64,000 nucleotides of DNA from Maniola hyperantus (Eukaryota; Arthropoda; Insecta; Lepidoptera; Nymphalidae). The DNA is taken from positions 4,401,157 through 4,465,156 of the forward strand of contig NC_048561.1 of NCBI RefSeq assembly GCF_902806685.2, written 5' to 3'. The notes under the pieces were generated by a model. It was given only the letters and a program-made list of their open reading frames with translations, was not told where the DNA came from and did not search any database. Below, piece after piece: positions 20,701 to 31,670 of the stretch; position 1 is the first letter of the stretch, and each line of letters begins with the position of its first letter. The translations under genes were made by a program, and so were the position numbers.

Positions 20701-22379
20701 CCGTTTACCCAGTAACCCCATGGATCTTCCAAGGTCGTCTTGCCTTGTCGTTGAGATCAATAAAACGTCACATAGGTATGAGTGACAGAGACAACGCTCT
20801 ACATAGCCGAAATCTCATTCTAAAAGTCGATGTACAATATTTCTTGCCGGCCACTATACCATGTAATTACACCCTTTTCACCCGTTTACCTAGTAACCCC
20901 ATTGATCTCCAAGGTCGTCCAAAAATAAGACAAAACAAAGAGAATTACGTTTGGAATGCCGACGGTCTATAAATACTCGATGGATTTGTTTCAAAATCAA
21001 AGGACGAGGTGAGCAAGCGCGCGCTAAACATAGAACGGTAGTTAAATGTATTGGGCCAGGGATGGGCAATGGTCAAGGACGAATCAGTGCTGACAACCTC
21101 GAAAAACTCAAGCTCATCCAAGCCCAAGCTACTATTTCCGTAGATAGAATAATAGGTAGATGTAAGTACTGTGTAACCGCGTATGAGATAGCGATAGCAC
21201 GACGTAACAATGAATAACACGACAGTTTTTTAACTAACACAGCTATAACCGTTTCCCTAGTGTTTATGTTCATATGTAAATTTGAAGAATAAATAAATTA
21301 TTAATTATTAAATTATTACCATTGTTTAGTAGTCAATATTTATATGTATTAACCGATCAACATTTGTATTTAACGTTTTTTATGTGAAAACAAGTAAATA
21401 ACTCATGAGAAATACAATTACGCCAAGAATTCTCAAAGTTTGTTTTGAAACATCTTGTATGTAAGTTGTATGTATTCTTGAAAAAAACCAGTTACACGAT
21501 AAGGGACAAAAAATAGGTTAGCTGCGTCTCTGTTTATCACATTAGTAACTTTATCTGTGCTCTCTTTTTAGTGCGAATGAGAAAGCAAACGTTCCTGCAT
21601 CTACCTTTGTTACTCTATCTACGACTATTTCTAAAAAAACAAGTTTTTTGATTACATTTTTAAAATGTTTTTACTGCTCTGGGTTCTAACTTCAACCATT
21701 TGGGCATGGCCAAGGATGAAATTATTAGATTATTAGATATGCTACCAATATCGACTAGTAAGCGTATTATAATGATCATCATGATCAACCTATCGCCAAC
21801 TAACTACAGAGCATGGGTCTCCTCTCACAGTGAGAAGGGGTTTGACATAGTCTACCACGCTGGCTAACCTATAGTACGCGACAGGTGGAGGTGGCAATCG
21901 GGGAGGGAACACCCCTGTGCTAACCTGGAGCGCGGTTGACCTGCGGGTATGCGCGGCGTCCCCCCGCCTCATACCCCGAGTGCCATCTCAACCTGTCGCG
22001 TACCATACTTTGTTTCTGTTCGGTAGAAACTTTACTCTCTGGACTAATTTAAGTAATAACTTCGAAGTGTCATAAATTCAGCCAAAAAAGACTCCGAACG
22101 GTCAATTCACTCATGGTCATGCATCAATCATGAGATTCCTATAAGTCCCGCAAATTGCTATTGCGCTGGAACCATGTCTTATTAACATCGAAAAAACGTC
22201 ATTATGACGTCAGCCGAAATAAAAATATACCATACAGCTCGAAACTTCAGTCTAGTGCTGACGTCACTAAAATGGCGGCCACGCGCCATTAGCAATTTGT
22301 GGGGACTTATAACACCCTTTTTTATCAATCATTATTTAATAAAGCGTTTTATTTACAGGGCAACCCCATGCCGAAGTAA
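17767..22379 (+). CDS. VhaM9.7: V-type proton ATPase subunit e (Vo sector)
   Basis: Subunit e is a very small hydrophobic protein of the membrane (Vo) sector of the vacuolar proton pump, which acidifies endomembrane compartments. Four coding exons join in phase: 17767-17864, 17943-17990, 18423-18510 and 22359-22379, giving 84 residues, the usual family length. Donors are GTAAGT, GTAAGT and GTGAGT; acceptors are TTTCAG, TTTCAG and TTTACAG. The protein starts MGFSILPIAIFTVFWGVVGI, has a first membrane helix, CPFFAPKGPNRG, a second helix (VVLMLTASTCWLFWL), then the diagnostic AYMAQMNPLIGP motif and a short tail ending RTWGNPMPK. The last exon carries only six codons and a stop, after a 3.85-kb intron packed with transposons. 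Confidence 0.93.
18545..18660 (+). mobile_element. Truncated Lep1-like Helitron
   Basis: It starts CTAATATTATAAATGCGAAA and reaches AAATTTGGTATAGAGTTAGT, then stops. It lies just after exon 3 of the V-ATPase gene. Confidence 0.6.
19187..19866. mobile_element. TIR transposon remnant with GGGCGTCCATAAATTACGTG ends
   Basis: Inverted termini of about 25 bp at 19187-19211 and 19842-19866, with further internal inverted CCTCCCCC-rich and CTCACGTGAGATTTT blocks. There is no transposase frame, so it is non-autonomous. A second MITE (19522-19681) is nested in it. Confidence 0.75.
19522..19681. mobile_element. Palindromic MITE with TTTAGTTTAGTTTAGAGATT arms
   Basis: About 160 bp of inverted arms (ATCTCTAAACTAAACTAAAT / TTTAGTTTAGAGATTGTGTA) flanking CCTTTTCCGCAAGCAACATT. 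Other copies are at 23485-23646 and, reversed, 43689-43850. It is nested in the element at 19187-19866. Confidence 0.8.
20340..20580 (+). mobile_element. Composite SINE fragment
   Basis: It begins like the repeat at 8740 (GGCTTCGGCCGTGGC) and then switches to the 3' half of the tRNA-derived SINE (GCATGCCTCAGAGTTCTCCA ... TCTGAGAGGAGACC). The switch suggests one element inserted into another. Confidence 0.5.
20571..20935 (+). repeat. Two-copy tandem duplication, 182-bp period
   Basis: GAGATC(G/A)ATAAAACG(A/T)CAC recurs at 20573 and 20755. The copies share the GGTATGAGTGACAGAGACAA core and TTTCACCCGTTTACC, with scattered substitutions. It lies in the V-ATPase intron. Confidence 0.75.
20951..21217 (+). 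CDS. Unrecognised small open frame, 88 codons
   Basis: It starts MECRRSINTRWICFKIKGRG and ends AYEIAIARRNNE. The middle has VKCIGPGMGNGQGR and a helical SADNLEKLKLIQAQA stretch. A TATAAATA box lies about 20 bp into the run-up and AATAAATAAATT follows about 70 bp after the stop, so an expressed or retroposed unit is possible. It sits in the last V-ATPase intron on the same strand, with no visible splice link. I know no family for it; an open frame of this length can occur by chance. Confidence 0.2.
   Translation: MECRRSINTRWICFKIKGRGEQARAKHRTVVKCIGPGMGNGQGRISADNLEKLKLIQAQATISVDRIIGRCKYCVTAYEIAIARRNNE
21871..22005. mobile_element. GC-hairpin MITE
   Basis: Same family as 2629-2760. Ends TAGTACGCGACAGGTGGAG / CTCAACCTGTCGCGTAC. 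A fragment of the tRNA-derived SINE (TCATGATCAACC...GGTCTCCTCTCACAGTGAGA) immediately precedes it. Confidence 0.75.
22143..22309. mobile_element. MITE with AGTCCCGCAAATTGC ends next to the last V-ATPase exon
   Basis: Very similar to 8998-9153 and in the same orientation. It ends about 50 bp before the six-codon last exon of the V-ATPase gene, so its insertion nearly touches the acceptor region. Confidence 0.75.
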
Positions 22380-22503
22380 GGGAAGAAAACTTCATAGCGA
22401 GCTGGCGAAGAAGTGTTTCATAGCGTTTTCGTGAAACCTACGTCGATTCTGTATAATTTTGTAATGTAAATACTTCTACTACTCAACAATATTATTGAAA
22501 CAC

Positions 22504-23252
22504 CCTTGGGCGATTACGTCATCCGATCCGAATCCGTGAAAATACAGATATAAAAAATATCTACATGTCATAAGCTACCAATACAATCTATACTATTATA
22601 TAAAGAGGTAATGTCGTTAAGTTTGTTTGTAGGGGGTAATCTCTGGAACTACTGAACCGATTTTGAAAATTCTTTCACCAGTAGAAAGCTACATTATTCA
22701 TGAGTGACATAGGCTATACGGGATCTTTAAAAACCTAAATCTACGCGGGCGGAGTCGCGGGGATCAGCTAGTAGTTTATAAAATAAAAAGGAACGCATTT
22801 TCACGGACTCGGATCGGATGAGTACGTGATTGCTCTTACGGCGGTTACGCACTCATCGTTCCTTTTTGTTTTGTAAAGTAGCTTATGACTTATGTCGTAG
22901 ATATTTTTTAGATCCGTATTTTCACGGATTCGAATCGGATAAGTGCCTGATCGCTGTTAGGGCGATTACGCACACTGCATCCGATCCGAATCCGTGAAAA
23001 TACATTCCGAGGTAGACAGAACTATTTGTATGGTAGCTTACGCACTTCCGACGTCATCCGAGTTCTCTCCGTCATCCGTGAGAATATCTCGGATGTGCCT
23101 CGGATTCAAATGACGTAGATATGTCAATATGTCCACTGAATAGCTTAGATTTGGATCAGAGACCGGATTAGTGCGTAAGCAATATCCGAGTTCGGTCCGA
23201 GTTTTTTGTATCCGTATTTTCACGGACTCGGATCGTGAGTGCGTGATCGCTC
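22504..23252. mobile_element. Cluster of CGGATCGGATGAG-family MITEs with an inserted Helitron
   Basis: Three adjoining members (22504-22845, 22850-22955, 22958-23252) are recognised by CATCCGATCCGAATCCGTGA and TTTTCACGGACTCGGATCGG arms. The first is split by a Helitron-like insert at about 22590-22773 (TTAAGTTTGTTTGTAGGGGG to CGGGGATCAGCTAGTA), also found at 62485-62665. Confidence 0.7.
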
Positions 23253-23484
23253 TTACCGGAAAGAAATCGACGCTTATTACAATTATTATTATTTATGGCT
23301 TCAAAAATGTTTATCACACAAAATCCTATGAAACAATAATATATTTTATTAAAAAAAGCGCGCATGTTAAACCCAATGAAAGTTTACTATGACTTTTATA
23401 AAATTACTATCAAATTATTATCAAAAATACACACCTATGGTTTTTTATAGCTCAAAAGTGCTAGAGTCTAGAGCGGAATAACAA

Positions 23485-23646
23485 TGGGGCCGATTCTCTT
23501 GTACAGAATCTCTAAACTAAACTAAATTAACAGGTCTAAATTCAGTGCTATCCTTTTCCGCAAGCAACATTATGAAAGGGATAGCAATAGATTTAGACGT
23601 GCCATTTTAGTTTAGTTTAGAGATTGTGTACAAAGGAATTAGCCCC
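23485..23646. mobile_element. Palindromic MITE with TTTAGTTTAGTTTAGAGATT arms
   Basis: Nearly identical to 19522-19681 along its length, including the CCGCAAGCAACATTATGAAA core. Confidence 0.8.
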
Positions 23647-24366
23647 ATTATAAATTTAAAAAAAGTTTTAAAAACAATCGTTTTGTGTTCTTTAATTATT
23701 GCAAGGTGAATTAATTTTACGAATTGCATAAAAATCATTCCATTTTGAATATTATGTATAGAACAACAATACGGTATTTTACACCAAGCGAGAAAAAATC
23801 AAAAAATGTATAAACAAGACTCAAGATAGTAATAAGCAATCGAAAAATGTTAATTTCAGTTTATAAAATTATTTCATTTTAAAGATTTTTATCTGTACTA
23901 CAAAATATTCTAAACGCACGAAGCTGATGACGCCATGATGAATTCCGACTGTGACGTCACAAGGACTGAAGTTGTAATGCAATTCACTTAAGATAACGCC
24001 GTTGTTTACCAATCCGTGTGACGTCATGACAGCTCATGAACCTAAAAAGATGGCGAGTAGCGTGTTCGCAGCATTTAAATGTATTTTTATTGCACTTATC
24101 GATCGAAAAAAAAAAGTAATAGTTTGGTTGTTTATTATCACGTTAGGATCAAAATAAGACACTTTTCAAAAAAGGGGTAAAATACCCTATTATTCTTAAA
24201 ACAAAATGAATGTTATCTACTAGTATTTGAAACAAAAGAAATCCATGTAACCTATCTTTAAGTTTAACATAATTATGAAATTGTATTAAAGTTTAGATAA
24301 TTTATTTCAATAAATATTAATACATAGTTGACTGTTGAGTTTTATTTAACTTTTATAAACTCTAGC
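23647..24366. other. AT-rich intergenic stretch
   Basis: No gene, no open frame of note and no repeat family that I could match, apart from a TGACGCCATGATG / CATGACGTCATGACAGCTCATG region at 23930-24040 that may be an eroded MITE. Confidence 0.4.
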
Positions 24367-24406
24367 TGGTCATCACCAACCGACAGACGTCCACTGCTGG
24401 ACATAA

Positions 24407-24556
24407 AGTGCGACAAGGCTCTCTTGGCACTTGAATGACATTGACAGGGGGCGCTGTTGGAGAACAAGGGCTTAGACTATTCAAACAAGAACAAAGGGGA
24501 CACTTGACAACGTTAGTTCCGATTTTCGCCACGCGCCAAAAGAGCCTTGCTGCACT
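24407..24556. mobile_element. mariner-type MITE, AGTGCGACAAGGCT ends
   Basis: Inverted ends AGTGCGACAAGGCTCTCTTGG / AAAGAGCCTTGCTGCACT. The best-preserved copy (25941-26083) has CAGT...ACTG termini flanked by TA, as in Tc1/mariner elements. It starts directly beside an RTE LINE stub at 24370-24403. Confidence 0.75.
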
Positions 24557-24591
24557 ATAGGTCTCTTATTTTATTTTATTTGGAACACATC

Positions 24592-24899
24592 ATCATGATC
24601 AACCCATCACCGGCTCACTACAGAGCGCGGGTCTCCTCTCAGAGTGAGAAGGGTTTTTGGCCATAGTCTACCACGCTGGCCATGTGCGGATTGGTAGACT
24701 TCACACACCTTTGAGAACATTATGGAGAACTCTCAGGCATGCAGGTTTCCTCAGGATGTTTTCCTCCACTGTTAAGGCAAATGATATTTAATTAATTAAA
24801 ACGCACATAACTCCGAAAAGTTAGAGGTGCGTGCCCGGGATCGAACCCCCGACCTCCGATTAGCAGGCGGACGTCCTAACCACTAGGCTACCACAGCTT
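24592..24899 (-). mobile_element. tRNA-derived SINE, complete
   Basis: On the minus strand it has the tRNA-like head: box A TAGCCTAGTGGTTAGGACGT and box B GGGTTCGATCCCGG. The body then holds CATGCCTGAGAGTTCTCCAT and CTCTGAGAGGAGACCCG, with a short GAT tail. Other full copies are at 25209-25527, 57943-58228 and 59876-60197. Confidence 0.85.
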
Positions 24900-24999
24900 A
24901 CTTTGGAACACATACAATACATAAATTTTACATATACTACGTCACTGATATACAAACACAGGCTGATAAATATATCAATAAAATGTGTACACAGCATTT

Positions 25000-25165
25000 C
25001 TAAGGACTTCCACACGCTACGGTCTTGCGCCGCCTGAATCCAGCGGCTCCCAGTGCGACTCGTTTGATGTCGTCGTCCGACTAGTAGGGGGTGTCTTCGA
25101 ACGCTGCGTTTTCCGATGCGAAGTCGCCATTCTGGGACCTCATCATGGCCAGTCGGTGTGATGGT
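25000..25165 (-). mobile_element. 3' stub of an RTE-type LINE
   Basis: The minus strand encodes a diverged copy of the RTE reverse transcriptase C-terminus. The conserved pattern is GRPPTRWTDDIR, GSRWIQAAQDR and WKSL; it is clearer at 57324-57478. It is frame-broken here. Confidence 0.6.
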
Positions 25166-25208
25166 AAAACATTAGCATTAAGTACTAGATACCTACCTAT
25201 TGTATATA

Positions 25209-25527
25209 GCTGTGGTAGCCTAGTGGTTAGGACGTCCGCCTTCCAATCGGAGGTCGGGGGTTCGATCTAGGGCATGCACCTCTAACTTTTCGGAGTTATG
25301 TGCGTTTTTAAGTAATTAAAATATCACTTGCTTTAACGGTGACGGAAAACATCGTGAGGAAACCTGCATGCCTGAGAGTTCTCCATAATGTTCTCGAAGG
25401 TGTGTGAAGTCTGCCAATCCGCACTTGGCCAGCGTGGTAGACTATGGCCAAAACCCTTCTCACTCTGAGAGGAGACCCGTGTTTTGTAGTGAGCCGGCGA
25501 TGGGTTGATCATGATGATGATGATGAC
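25209..25527 (+). mobile_element. tRNA-derived SINE, complete
   Basis: Head TAGCCTAGTGGTTAGGACGT, box B GGGGGTTCGATCTAGGGC (slightly decayed), body with GTGTGTGAAGTCTGCCAATC, and tail GATCATGATGATGATGATGA. It is inverted relative to 24592-24899, 310 bp away. Confidence 0.85.
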
Positions 25528-25754
25528 CTACCTATTATTATAAAATGTGAATGTTTCGATATTAAAGTTACTCCTTGACACTACAAATGAAGATAGTTTA
25601 TACCCTAAATTAACACAAGCTACTTTTATCCCAAGAAATCAAAGAGCTCCCGTGGGATTGCAAACCTATATAACTATTTACTTATTATATTATCCACGCG
25701 AAAGTAGTCGCTGACATCATCATTACTGTGGAAACGCGGAGATTGCATGCACAG

Positions 25755-25935
25755 TGGGGTGATTCGCCAACTCAGTGTCTAACACTGAATGAGCCGGCGA
25801 GGCGAGCTCATTTGAGATTGGTTGGTCCTACATTGCTGCTTCATTGAGTGATATTAAAATATTTTTTCGTAGAAAACCTTCAGTGGACTAAAAATAAATG
25901 TCAAATAAATTCGGTGGCTATCATTCAGTGTTAAA
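25755..25935. mobile_element. MITE with CAGTGTTTAACACTGAATGA-type ends
   Basis: Inverted ends CTCAGTGTCTAACACTGAATGA / TCATTCAGTGTTAAACACT flank ATTGAGTGATATTAAAATAT. A second copy is at 38085-38278. The mariner-type MITE at 25941 is inserted directly against its right end. Confidence 0.65.
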
Positions 25936-25940
25936 CACTA

Positions 25941-26083
25941 CAGTGCGACAAGGCTGGTGCGTGGCGGAAATCAGAACTAATACCGTCAAGTGTCCCATTT
26001 GTTCCTTGTTTGAATATTCTAGCCTTTGTTCTCCAACAGGCCTGTTAATGTCTTTCAAGTGCCAAGAGAGCCTTGTCGCACTG
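25941..26083. mobile_element. mariner-type MITE with TA flanks
   Basis: CAGTGCGACAAGGCT ... AGCCTTGTCGCACTG, flanked by TA on both sides. This is the clearest terminus of the family (others at 24407, 54628 and 54785). Confidence 0.85.
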
Positions 26084-26249
26084 TAAGTTAGCGAATGGTA
26101 GGGACATTCAATGTTCTCAGCGTACATTCAAAACGTTTTATCGTTTTGCATTTTGTGTATTTTTGTGTTTGTATTTAAATTTATCATTAATCATCTAGTT
26201 GTGTGTAAGTGGCACTGCCGTTCTAATTAGATGTAAAATACCTAAATCC

Positions 26250-27170
26250 ATACTAAGATAAATGCGAAAGTGTGTCTGTCTGATAGCCTTTTACGGCCCA
26301 TAAAAGAAAAGGAAGGACATAGGCTACTTTTTATCCCGGAAAATCAAAGAGTTCCCACGGGATTTTTAAAAACCTAAATCCAAGCGGACGAAGTTGCGGG
26401 CGTCAGCTAGTAAATAATAATAACAATCAATTTGATGAGAAACAAGAGCGAAAGTCAAATCAACCTAAGCAAATTAAGTAGGTAGGTACACACTATTATC
26501 ATTTCGTGGCACAAACTCACGGACCATAGACATGGCTTTGCGTGGTGCACCTTTGGAGTTGGACCCTGGACCTTAAAATATATACATCGAATGCGTAATT
26601 TACCGCACAAATACCTGACTCGCTACGTCTTACAAAATTATGCTGATTTGTTTTTTCCTCATCCTAAAACTGAGTCTTACAAAATATTATTGATCGGTAA
26701 ATTGTAATTTATTTATGGTTATATAATATACTTACCTTAGTTATTCATATTAATTACAGTAGGTACCCTTATTATAAATGCGAAAGTGTGTTTGTTTGTC
26801 CTTCAATCACGTCGCAACGGATTGGCGTGATTTTTTGCATAGGTTTAGTCAAAGACGGAGAGTGACATAGGCTACTTTTTATCCCGTGGCATCAAAGAGT
26901 TCCCACGGGAAATTTAAAAAACCTAAATCCACGCGTACGAAGTCGTGGGCATCACTAATGTTATAAATGCGAAAGTGTGTCTGTCTGTCTGCTAGCCTTT
27001 CACGGCCCGTCCGTTCAACCGATTTTGACGAAATTTGGTACAGAAATAGCTTGCATCCCGGGGAAGGACATAATATGCTACTTTTTATGCCGGCAAATAA
27101 AGAGTTTTCACGGGATTTTTAAAAATCTAAATCCAGGCGGATCAAGCCGCGGGCATCATTTAATATCTAG
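26250..27170 (+). mobile_element. Three Lep1-like Helitrons in a row
   Basis: Copies at about 26250-26412, 26762-26958 and 26958-27170, all in plus orientation. Each runs from ATAAATGCGAAAGTGTGT to GCGGGCATCA(GCTAGT). The second and third abut, a head-to-tail pair with one shared junction. Confidence 0.7.
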
Positions 27171-27452
27171 TAATGATAATTTTAATAATTTTAATCCTAT
27201 TTTTATTGTATCTTTAATATTTACCATTTTATTGTACCTAAAATTGTATTTGCAATACCCTGACAGGGTCTCATGTATTTAGCTTTTAGCTTTAAGCACC
27301 CACCATCAATAAATGTAAATGTATATGAAAGCAAATAAATAAATCTGAATCTGAATCTGAATCATTTATTTGGTAGGTACAGAGATACTTGCTAGCTTGC
27401 ATGCCGGAGACTGAAACTTTTTATCTCGGAAAACCACATAGATTAAGTACAT

Positions 27453-27885
27453 AAAAAACCGGCCAAGTGCGAGTCAGGCTCGCGCAATGAGGGTTCCGTA
27501 CTAAGTACAGTCGTATTTTTTCGACATTTTGCACGATAATTCAAAAACTATGATGCATAAAAATAAATAAAAATCTGTTTTAGAATGTACAGGTGAAGAC
27601 GTTTCATATAATACCCCACTTGATATAGTCACTCACTTCGAAAGTTGAAAATACAAATTATTAGTTTATGACCACAATTTAATTTTTTTTGTGTGATCTA
27701 ACCCTAAATTCGCGGTTTCAGATTTTTCCCCAAATGTCAGCTATAAGATCTACCTACTTGCCAAATTTCATGATTCTAGGTCAACGGGAAGTACCCTGTA
27801 GGTTTCTTGACAGACAGACAGACAGACAACAAAGTGATCCTATAAGGGTTCCGTTTTTCCTTTTGAGGTACGGAACCCTAAAAAA
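27453..27885 (+). mobile_element. Complete GGCCAAGTGCGAGTCAGGCT element
   Basis: Starts AAAAAACCGGCCAAGTGCGA and ends TTTTGAGGTACGGAACCCTA. The ends are related as inverted GGGTTCCGTAC motifs. It contains a CAGACAGACAGACAACAAAG microsatellite-like core. There is no coding frame of its own. Confidence 0.8.
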
Positions 27886-28615
27886 TTAGAACAAAGCCCC
27901 AAATCAGGAGTTAAGGAGAAGATTGAATTTCAATTAGAATAATTATTTAGGTCATTAAAGATTTAGATATTGGCAATCAGATTTATTAATTTGCTGGTCA
28001 ACGAACCCCGTATAGTTGGCAAGTTTGGATAGCAATTGAGATTAAATTTTCCCAATAATAATGTTATGATGTAAATTTTTAACGAATTTCTGAAGTTACC
28101 CGATTTCACTGCAGTTATTATAAAATTACATTTTTAAAATAAACCTGTCGGTTTTTAATATTTCATTTTGTAAAATGTGAATTGTGTACAGTGTAGGTGA
28201 CGTAAGATAATTCTATTGTATTGTAAGTTATTATGTAACCAACTACTTACTTTTAGATAGGTACATAGGCATTTACTATAAATAAAATATTGGCTAGGCG
28301 TTCAACTCGATCCACGTGCAAATGAATTGTTTAGCAACTAAGTTAAGTACCTATCTAATATTAAAAATTAAAAATATATTTACATGTACTTATGAAACAT
28401 TTTCACGGCAAATATCCATCACATTGTACCTACCTAGCTGTAGACGCGTGTAAAGTAGGCGACTAAATTATTTACTCTTGACATCGTATCGCATTTGGGT
28501 TACATAAAGGCATCCATCTAATTGGTTGGTTAGGCTTGCCCTAGTCAAGGCCGTTGTATAGGTCTTCAGTTGGATGAAGGCCAATCGGGTACACTTACGG
28601 GCCTCGAGGTATGGT
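27886..28615. other. AT-rich intergenic stretch
   Basis: No gene or repeat family identified. Confidence 0.4.
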
Positions 28616-28619
28616 CATC

Positions 28620-29077
28620 CTTAGGCGCCATCTCTACGGACGCGAGAATCGCGGCGATTGTCTCGCTGTGTGACAAAAATCTCTAGTGATATAAAATAAA
28701 GTCGCTTCCCGCTGTCTGTATGTATGAACGCGTAGATCTTTTAAACTACGCAACGGATTTTAATGCGGTTTTCAGCAATAGATAGAGTGATTCAATAGGA
28801 AGGTTTATAGGTATAGTTTAATATTGGTTTGTGTTAATTTATTGAAATACGACGATATTTGAACAAAATGTCGGAAGAAATCAAGCTTCCATCGAAAATT
28901 AACAAAATATACCGCGCCAACAAATCGAGACGGAGGCGGCGGTGGTCGCATTTACAATATTAGTATGGAAGTGCACCAAGTGGCCCACAGAGTTTGTGTC
29001 AAATTTTGTCACACGGTGAGAACTAAAACTGGTATCGCCACGATTCTCTTGACCGTGGAGATGGCGGCTTACCCGTG
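28620..29077. mobile_element. TIR element with nested insert
   Basis: Imperfect inverted ends: TAGGCGCCATCTCTACGGAC to TGTGTGACAAAA on the left, and TTTTGTCACACGG to GTGGAGATGGCGGCTTA on the right. The interior at 28683-28900 starts AATAAAGTCGCTTCCCGCTG, matching an independent reversed copy at 32500-32665. Confidence 0.6.
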
Positions 29078-29739
29078 TAGGTGTACAGTAAGCAGCTGAA
29101 AATATTGTACTTTAACCTTTAGAAAGAGATAGCAGTTTTGTAGAGCGTTGTCTCTGTCACTCATACCCCAATGACGCTTTGTCGGTCTCTATCGGACTCG
29201 CAATATTAGAACAATCACTGGTGAAATAAAACATCGATATTGCATCGATATTGATAAGCTATATTTGTACAAATGAATGCCCACTGGCTGCGCGTTGCGT
29301 GCGTCGCGGCTGGCGCGACGCCAAGCAGTCACGCACGCTGCGGAGCAAGGTTACGGCGAATGGAGCTACGCTGCAGGTCAAACGGTGTTAAAATAAAATG
29401 CTTATGTAACGGATTTTTTTGGGTGAAAAATTTGGATTTTCTTGGTATTATCCTATGCTTTATTTAATTACAAGATCCCGCGACTTCATCCGAGTGGATT
29501 TAGTTATTTTAACCCTCGGGATAAAAAGTATCCAATGCCGTATAAATATACGGCTCCAGGATGCAAACTATGTGATGCCCACGACTTCAAACACATGAAT
29601 GTTATGTTAAAAACCGCCGTGGTAAGATTTTCCGGGATAAAAAGTATCCTGTGTCCAGGCCATGTCCAGGGTACGAACTATCTCTGTACCGAATAGATGG
29701 TGCCTGCGACTTCTTCTAAGTATATAGTATGCTTTGTGT

Positions 29740-29860
29740 AGTAGGTCGAAACGGCAATCGGGAAGGGAACGCCCCGCACAGACACTCAGCTAACCCGGTA
29801 CGTGAGGGGCGTCCCCCCTGCCTCATATCCCGATTGCCATCTCAACCTGTCGCGGGCTAT
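29740..29860. mobile_element. GC-hairpin MITE
   Basis: Same family as 2629-2760. The left end is decayed (GTAGGTCGAAACGGCAATCG) and the right end is intact (CATCTCAACCTGTCGCGGGC). Confidence 0.7.
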
Positions 29861-29869
29861 AGGTACGTG

Positions 29870-30182
29870 GATTTAGTTTCTAAAAATCCAGTGAGAACTA
29901 AGTAGGTACCTATAATTTTCTGGGATAAAAAGTATCCAATGTCCGTCTCAAGAGAGTGCAAACTATCGCTGTACCAAATAGACGATACCCACGACTTCTT
30001 TTACGTGAATTTAAGTAGGTACGTTTATTTAGAATCCCGTGGGAACTCTGATTATCCGGGACAAAACGTAGCCTATGTCCTTCCCTAGGATACAAGGTAT
30101 CTCTGGGCCAATTTTCATCAAAATCGGTAGATCGGAATGGGCTGTCAAAAGCTAACAGACGGACAGACACTTTCGTATTATT
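29870..30182 (-). mobile_element. Diverged Lep1-like Helitron fragments
   Basis: Repeated decayed blocks of the TTCCGGGATAAAAAGTATCC / CCAAATTTCATCAAAATCGG type ending in CAGACACTTTCG. They are too eroded to fix the ends. Confidence 0.5.
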
Positions 30183-30434
30183 TTTTGGAAATCGTTATGA
30201 GCAGCTCATCGGCCTCGGCTTCGCAAACTTTGGCACGGCCCATGGGTCCCGTAAGGTCTCTTTCTTCTCTCTGCTTCATATTCTTGAGGTGAAAGTCCTG
30301 TTTCTGCCATAGATGCGGGAAGGGATGCTACGTGAATGGCGCAGCGCCAAGCACACTGCGGAGCAAGGTTACGACATTAGCATTACGCTGCAGGTCAAAC
30401 GATTTGAAAATAAAGTAGGTACTTATGTAACGGA

Positions 30435-30800
30435 TTCTTTTTTTTTTTAGAATAGAATATATATGTTTTATTCAAGTAAACTTTTTACAAGTGCTTATGA
30501 ATCGTCAGGTAGTTTTAATTTACCACTGGTTCGGAATGCCGTTCCTACCGGGAAGAACCAGTAAGAAACTCGGCGGTTGCTCTTTTTAATTTTTCAATTT
30601 ACAATGTTATTGTACCTTGCTAACTATACAAGCCATTGCAGCACCGTGCATTGCTGGAGCGAGTCAAATCCAAGCTTTCTTATCATTTACATAGTCTTCC
30701 ACTGAGATACAGGTTTTGCAAACTTACTTCAGGGTCCCTGGCACAATTTTAAAAAGACCTTTTAAAACAAATAAATCATTTCATTTCATTTCATTTCCAA
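30435..30800. mobile_element. LINE 3'-end repeats
   Basis: GGGAAGAACCAGTAAGAAACTCGGCGG and then AGATACAGGTTTTGCAAACT with a TTTCATTTCATTTC tail. The second block recurs at 32078-32170. These look like untranslated ends of non-LTR elements. Confidence 0.5.
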
Positions 30801-31330
30801 TGTATAATAGCTATGTTATTTTTAAGAGCATACTTTTATTAGATTTAAAGTAGGTACTTATGTAACGGATTCTAATAAGTTGAAGTGATTTTGTTGAGTG
30901 TGAGAGGTAAAAGTAAAAAGAAGGGCTGAGTTTGTTGTGGGCTACGAGGGTTCCAAAAGCGCAGGTCTGAGAAGAGGCCACAATAAAGTTACTCAGCCGA
31001 GTACCTAAGTATAGGTACTTACTTATTCTTTTTTATTAGATTACTAAGGTAACTACCATTTTACAAAAACACTTTTAACCTTATTGGAATTATTTTATCA
31101 AAACTGTTAACTTTATAACGATTTGAAAAGAAGATTCTGAGGAAAATCCGGGGAAAATTAAGAAACTACGGAGTTTTTTGCTTCTTGTGCTCAGGTATGC
31201 TCTCCGAATTTTTTTTTAAAGAATTTAACCATGTTTTTTAAGATATGTTTTCATTAGCCGTTCAACTTACTTATAATATTTTAATTTTTTATTCTATTAA
31301 GTAGGTATTCTATTTGCATGTAATATAAAA

Positions 31331-31490
31331 CATGCCTGAGAGTTCTCCATAATTTTCTCAGAGGTGTGTAAAGTCTGCCAATCCGCACATTGGCCAGCGT
31401 GGTAGACTATGGCCAAAACCCTTCTCACTCTGAGAGGAGACCCGTGCTGTGTAGTAAGCCGGCGATGGGTTGATCATGATGAAGATGATG
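31331..31490 (+). mobile_element. 5'-truncated tRNA-derived SINE
   Basis: Only the 3' half is present, from CATGCCTGAGAGTTCTCCAT to GGGTTGATCATGATGAAGAT. 5' truncation is typical of LINE-driven retroposition. Confidence 0.75.
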
Positions 31491-31670
31491 AAGCATTATT
31501 GTGGTCGTTAAATCTGATACGCTAAGAAGTCGCAAAATCACATAAGTTTCTGCCGACCGATAAACCTTGGACCTTTTGATGCCGGTTTAACCTACTTACA
31601 GAAGGGCGTTATGCGTTATCGATATTAAGTATCTATCGATTAAACATTCTCAGACAACAACGTAAAATTT

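Noticed and set aside
25209..25290. tRNA gene
   Set aside because: Boxes A and B are present, but there is no closed acceptor stem and the sequence continues into a repeated SINE body found several times.
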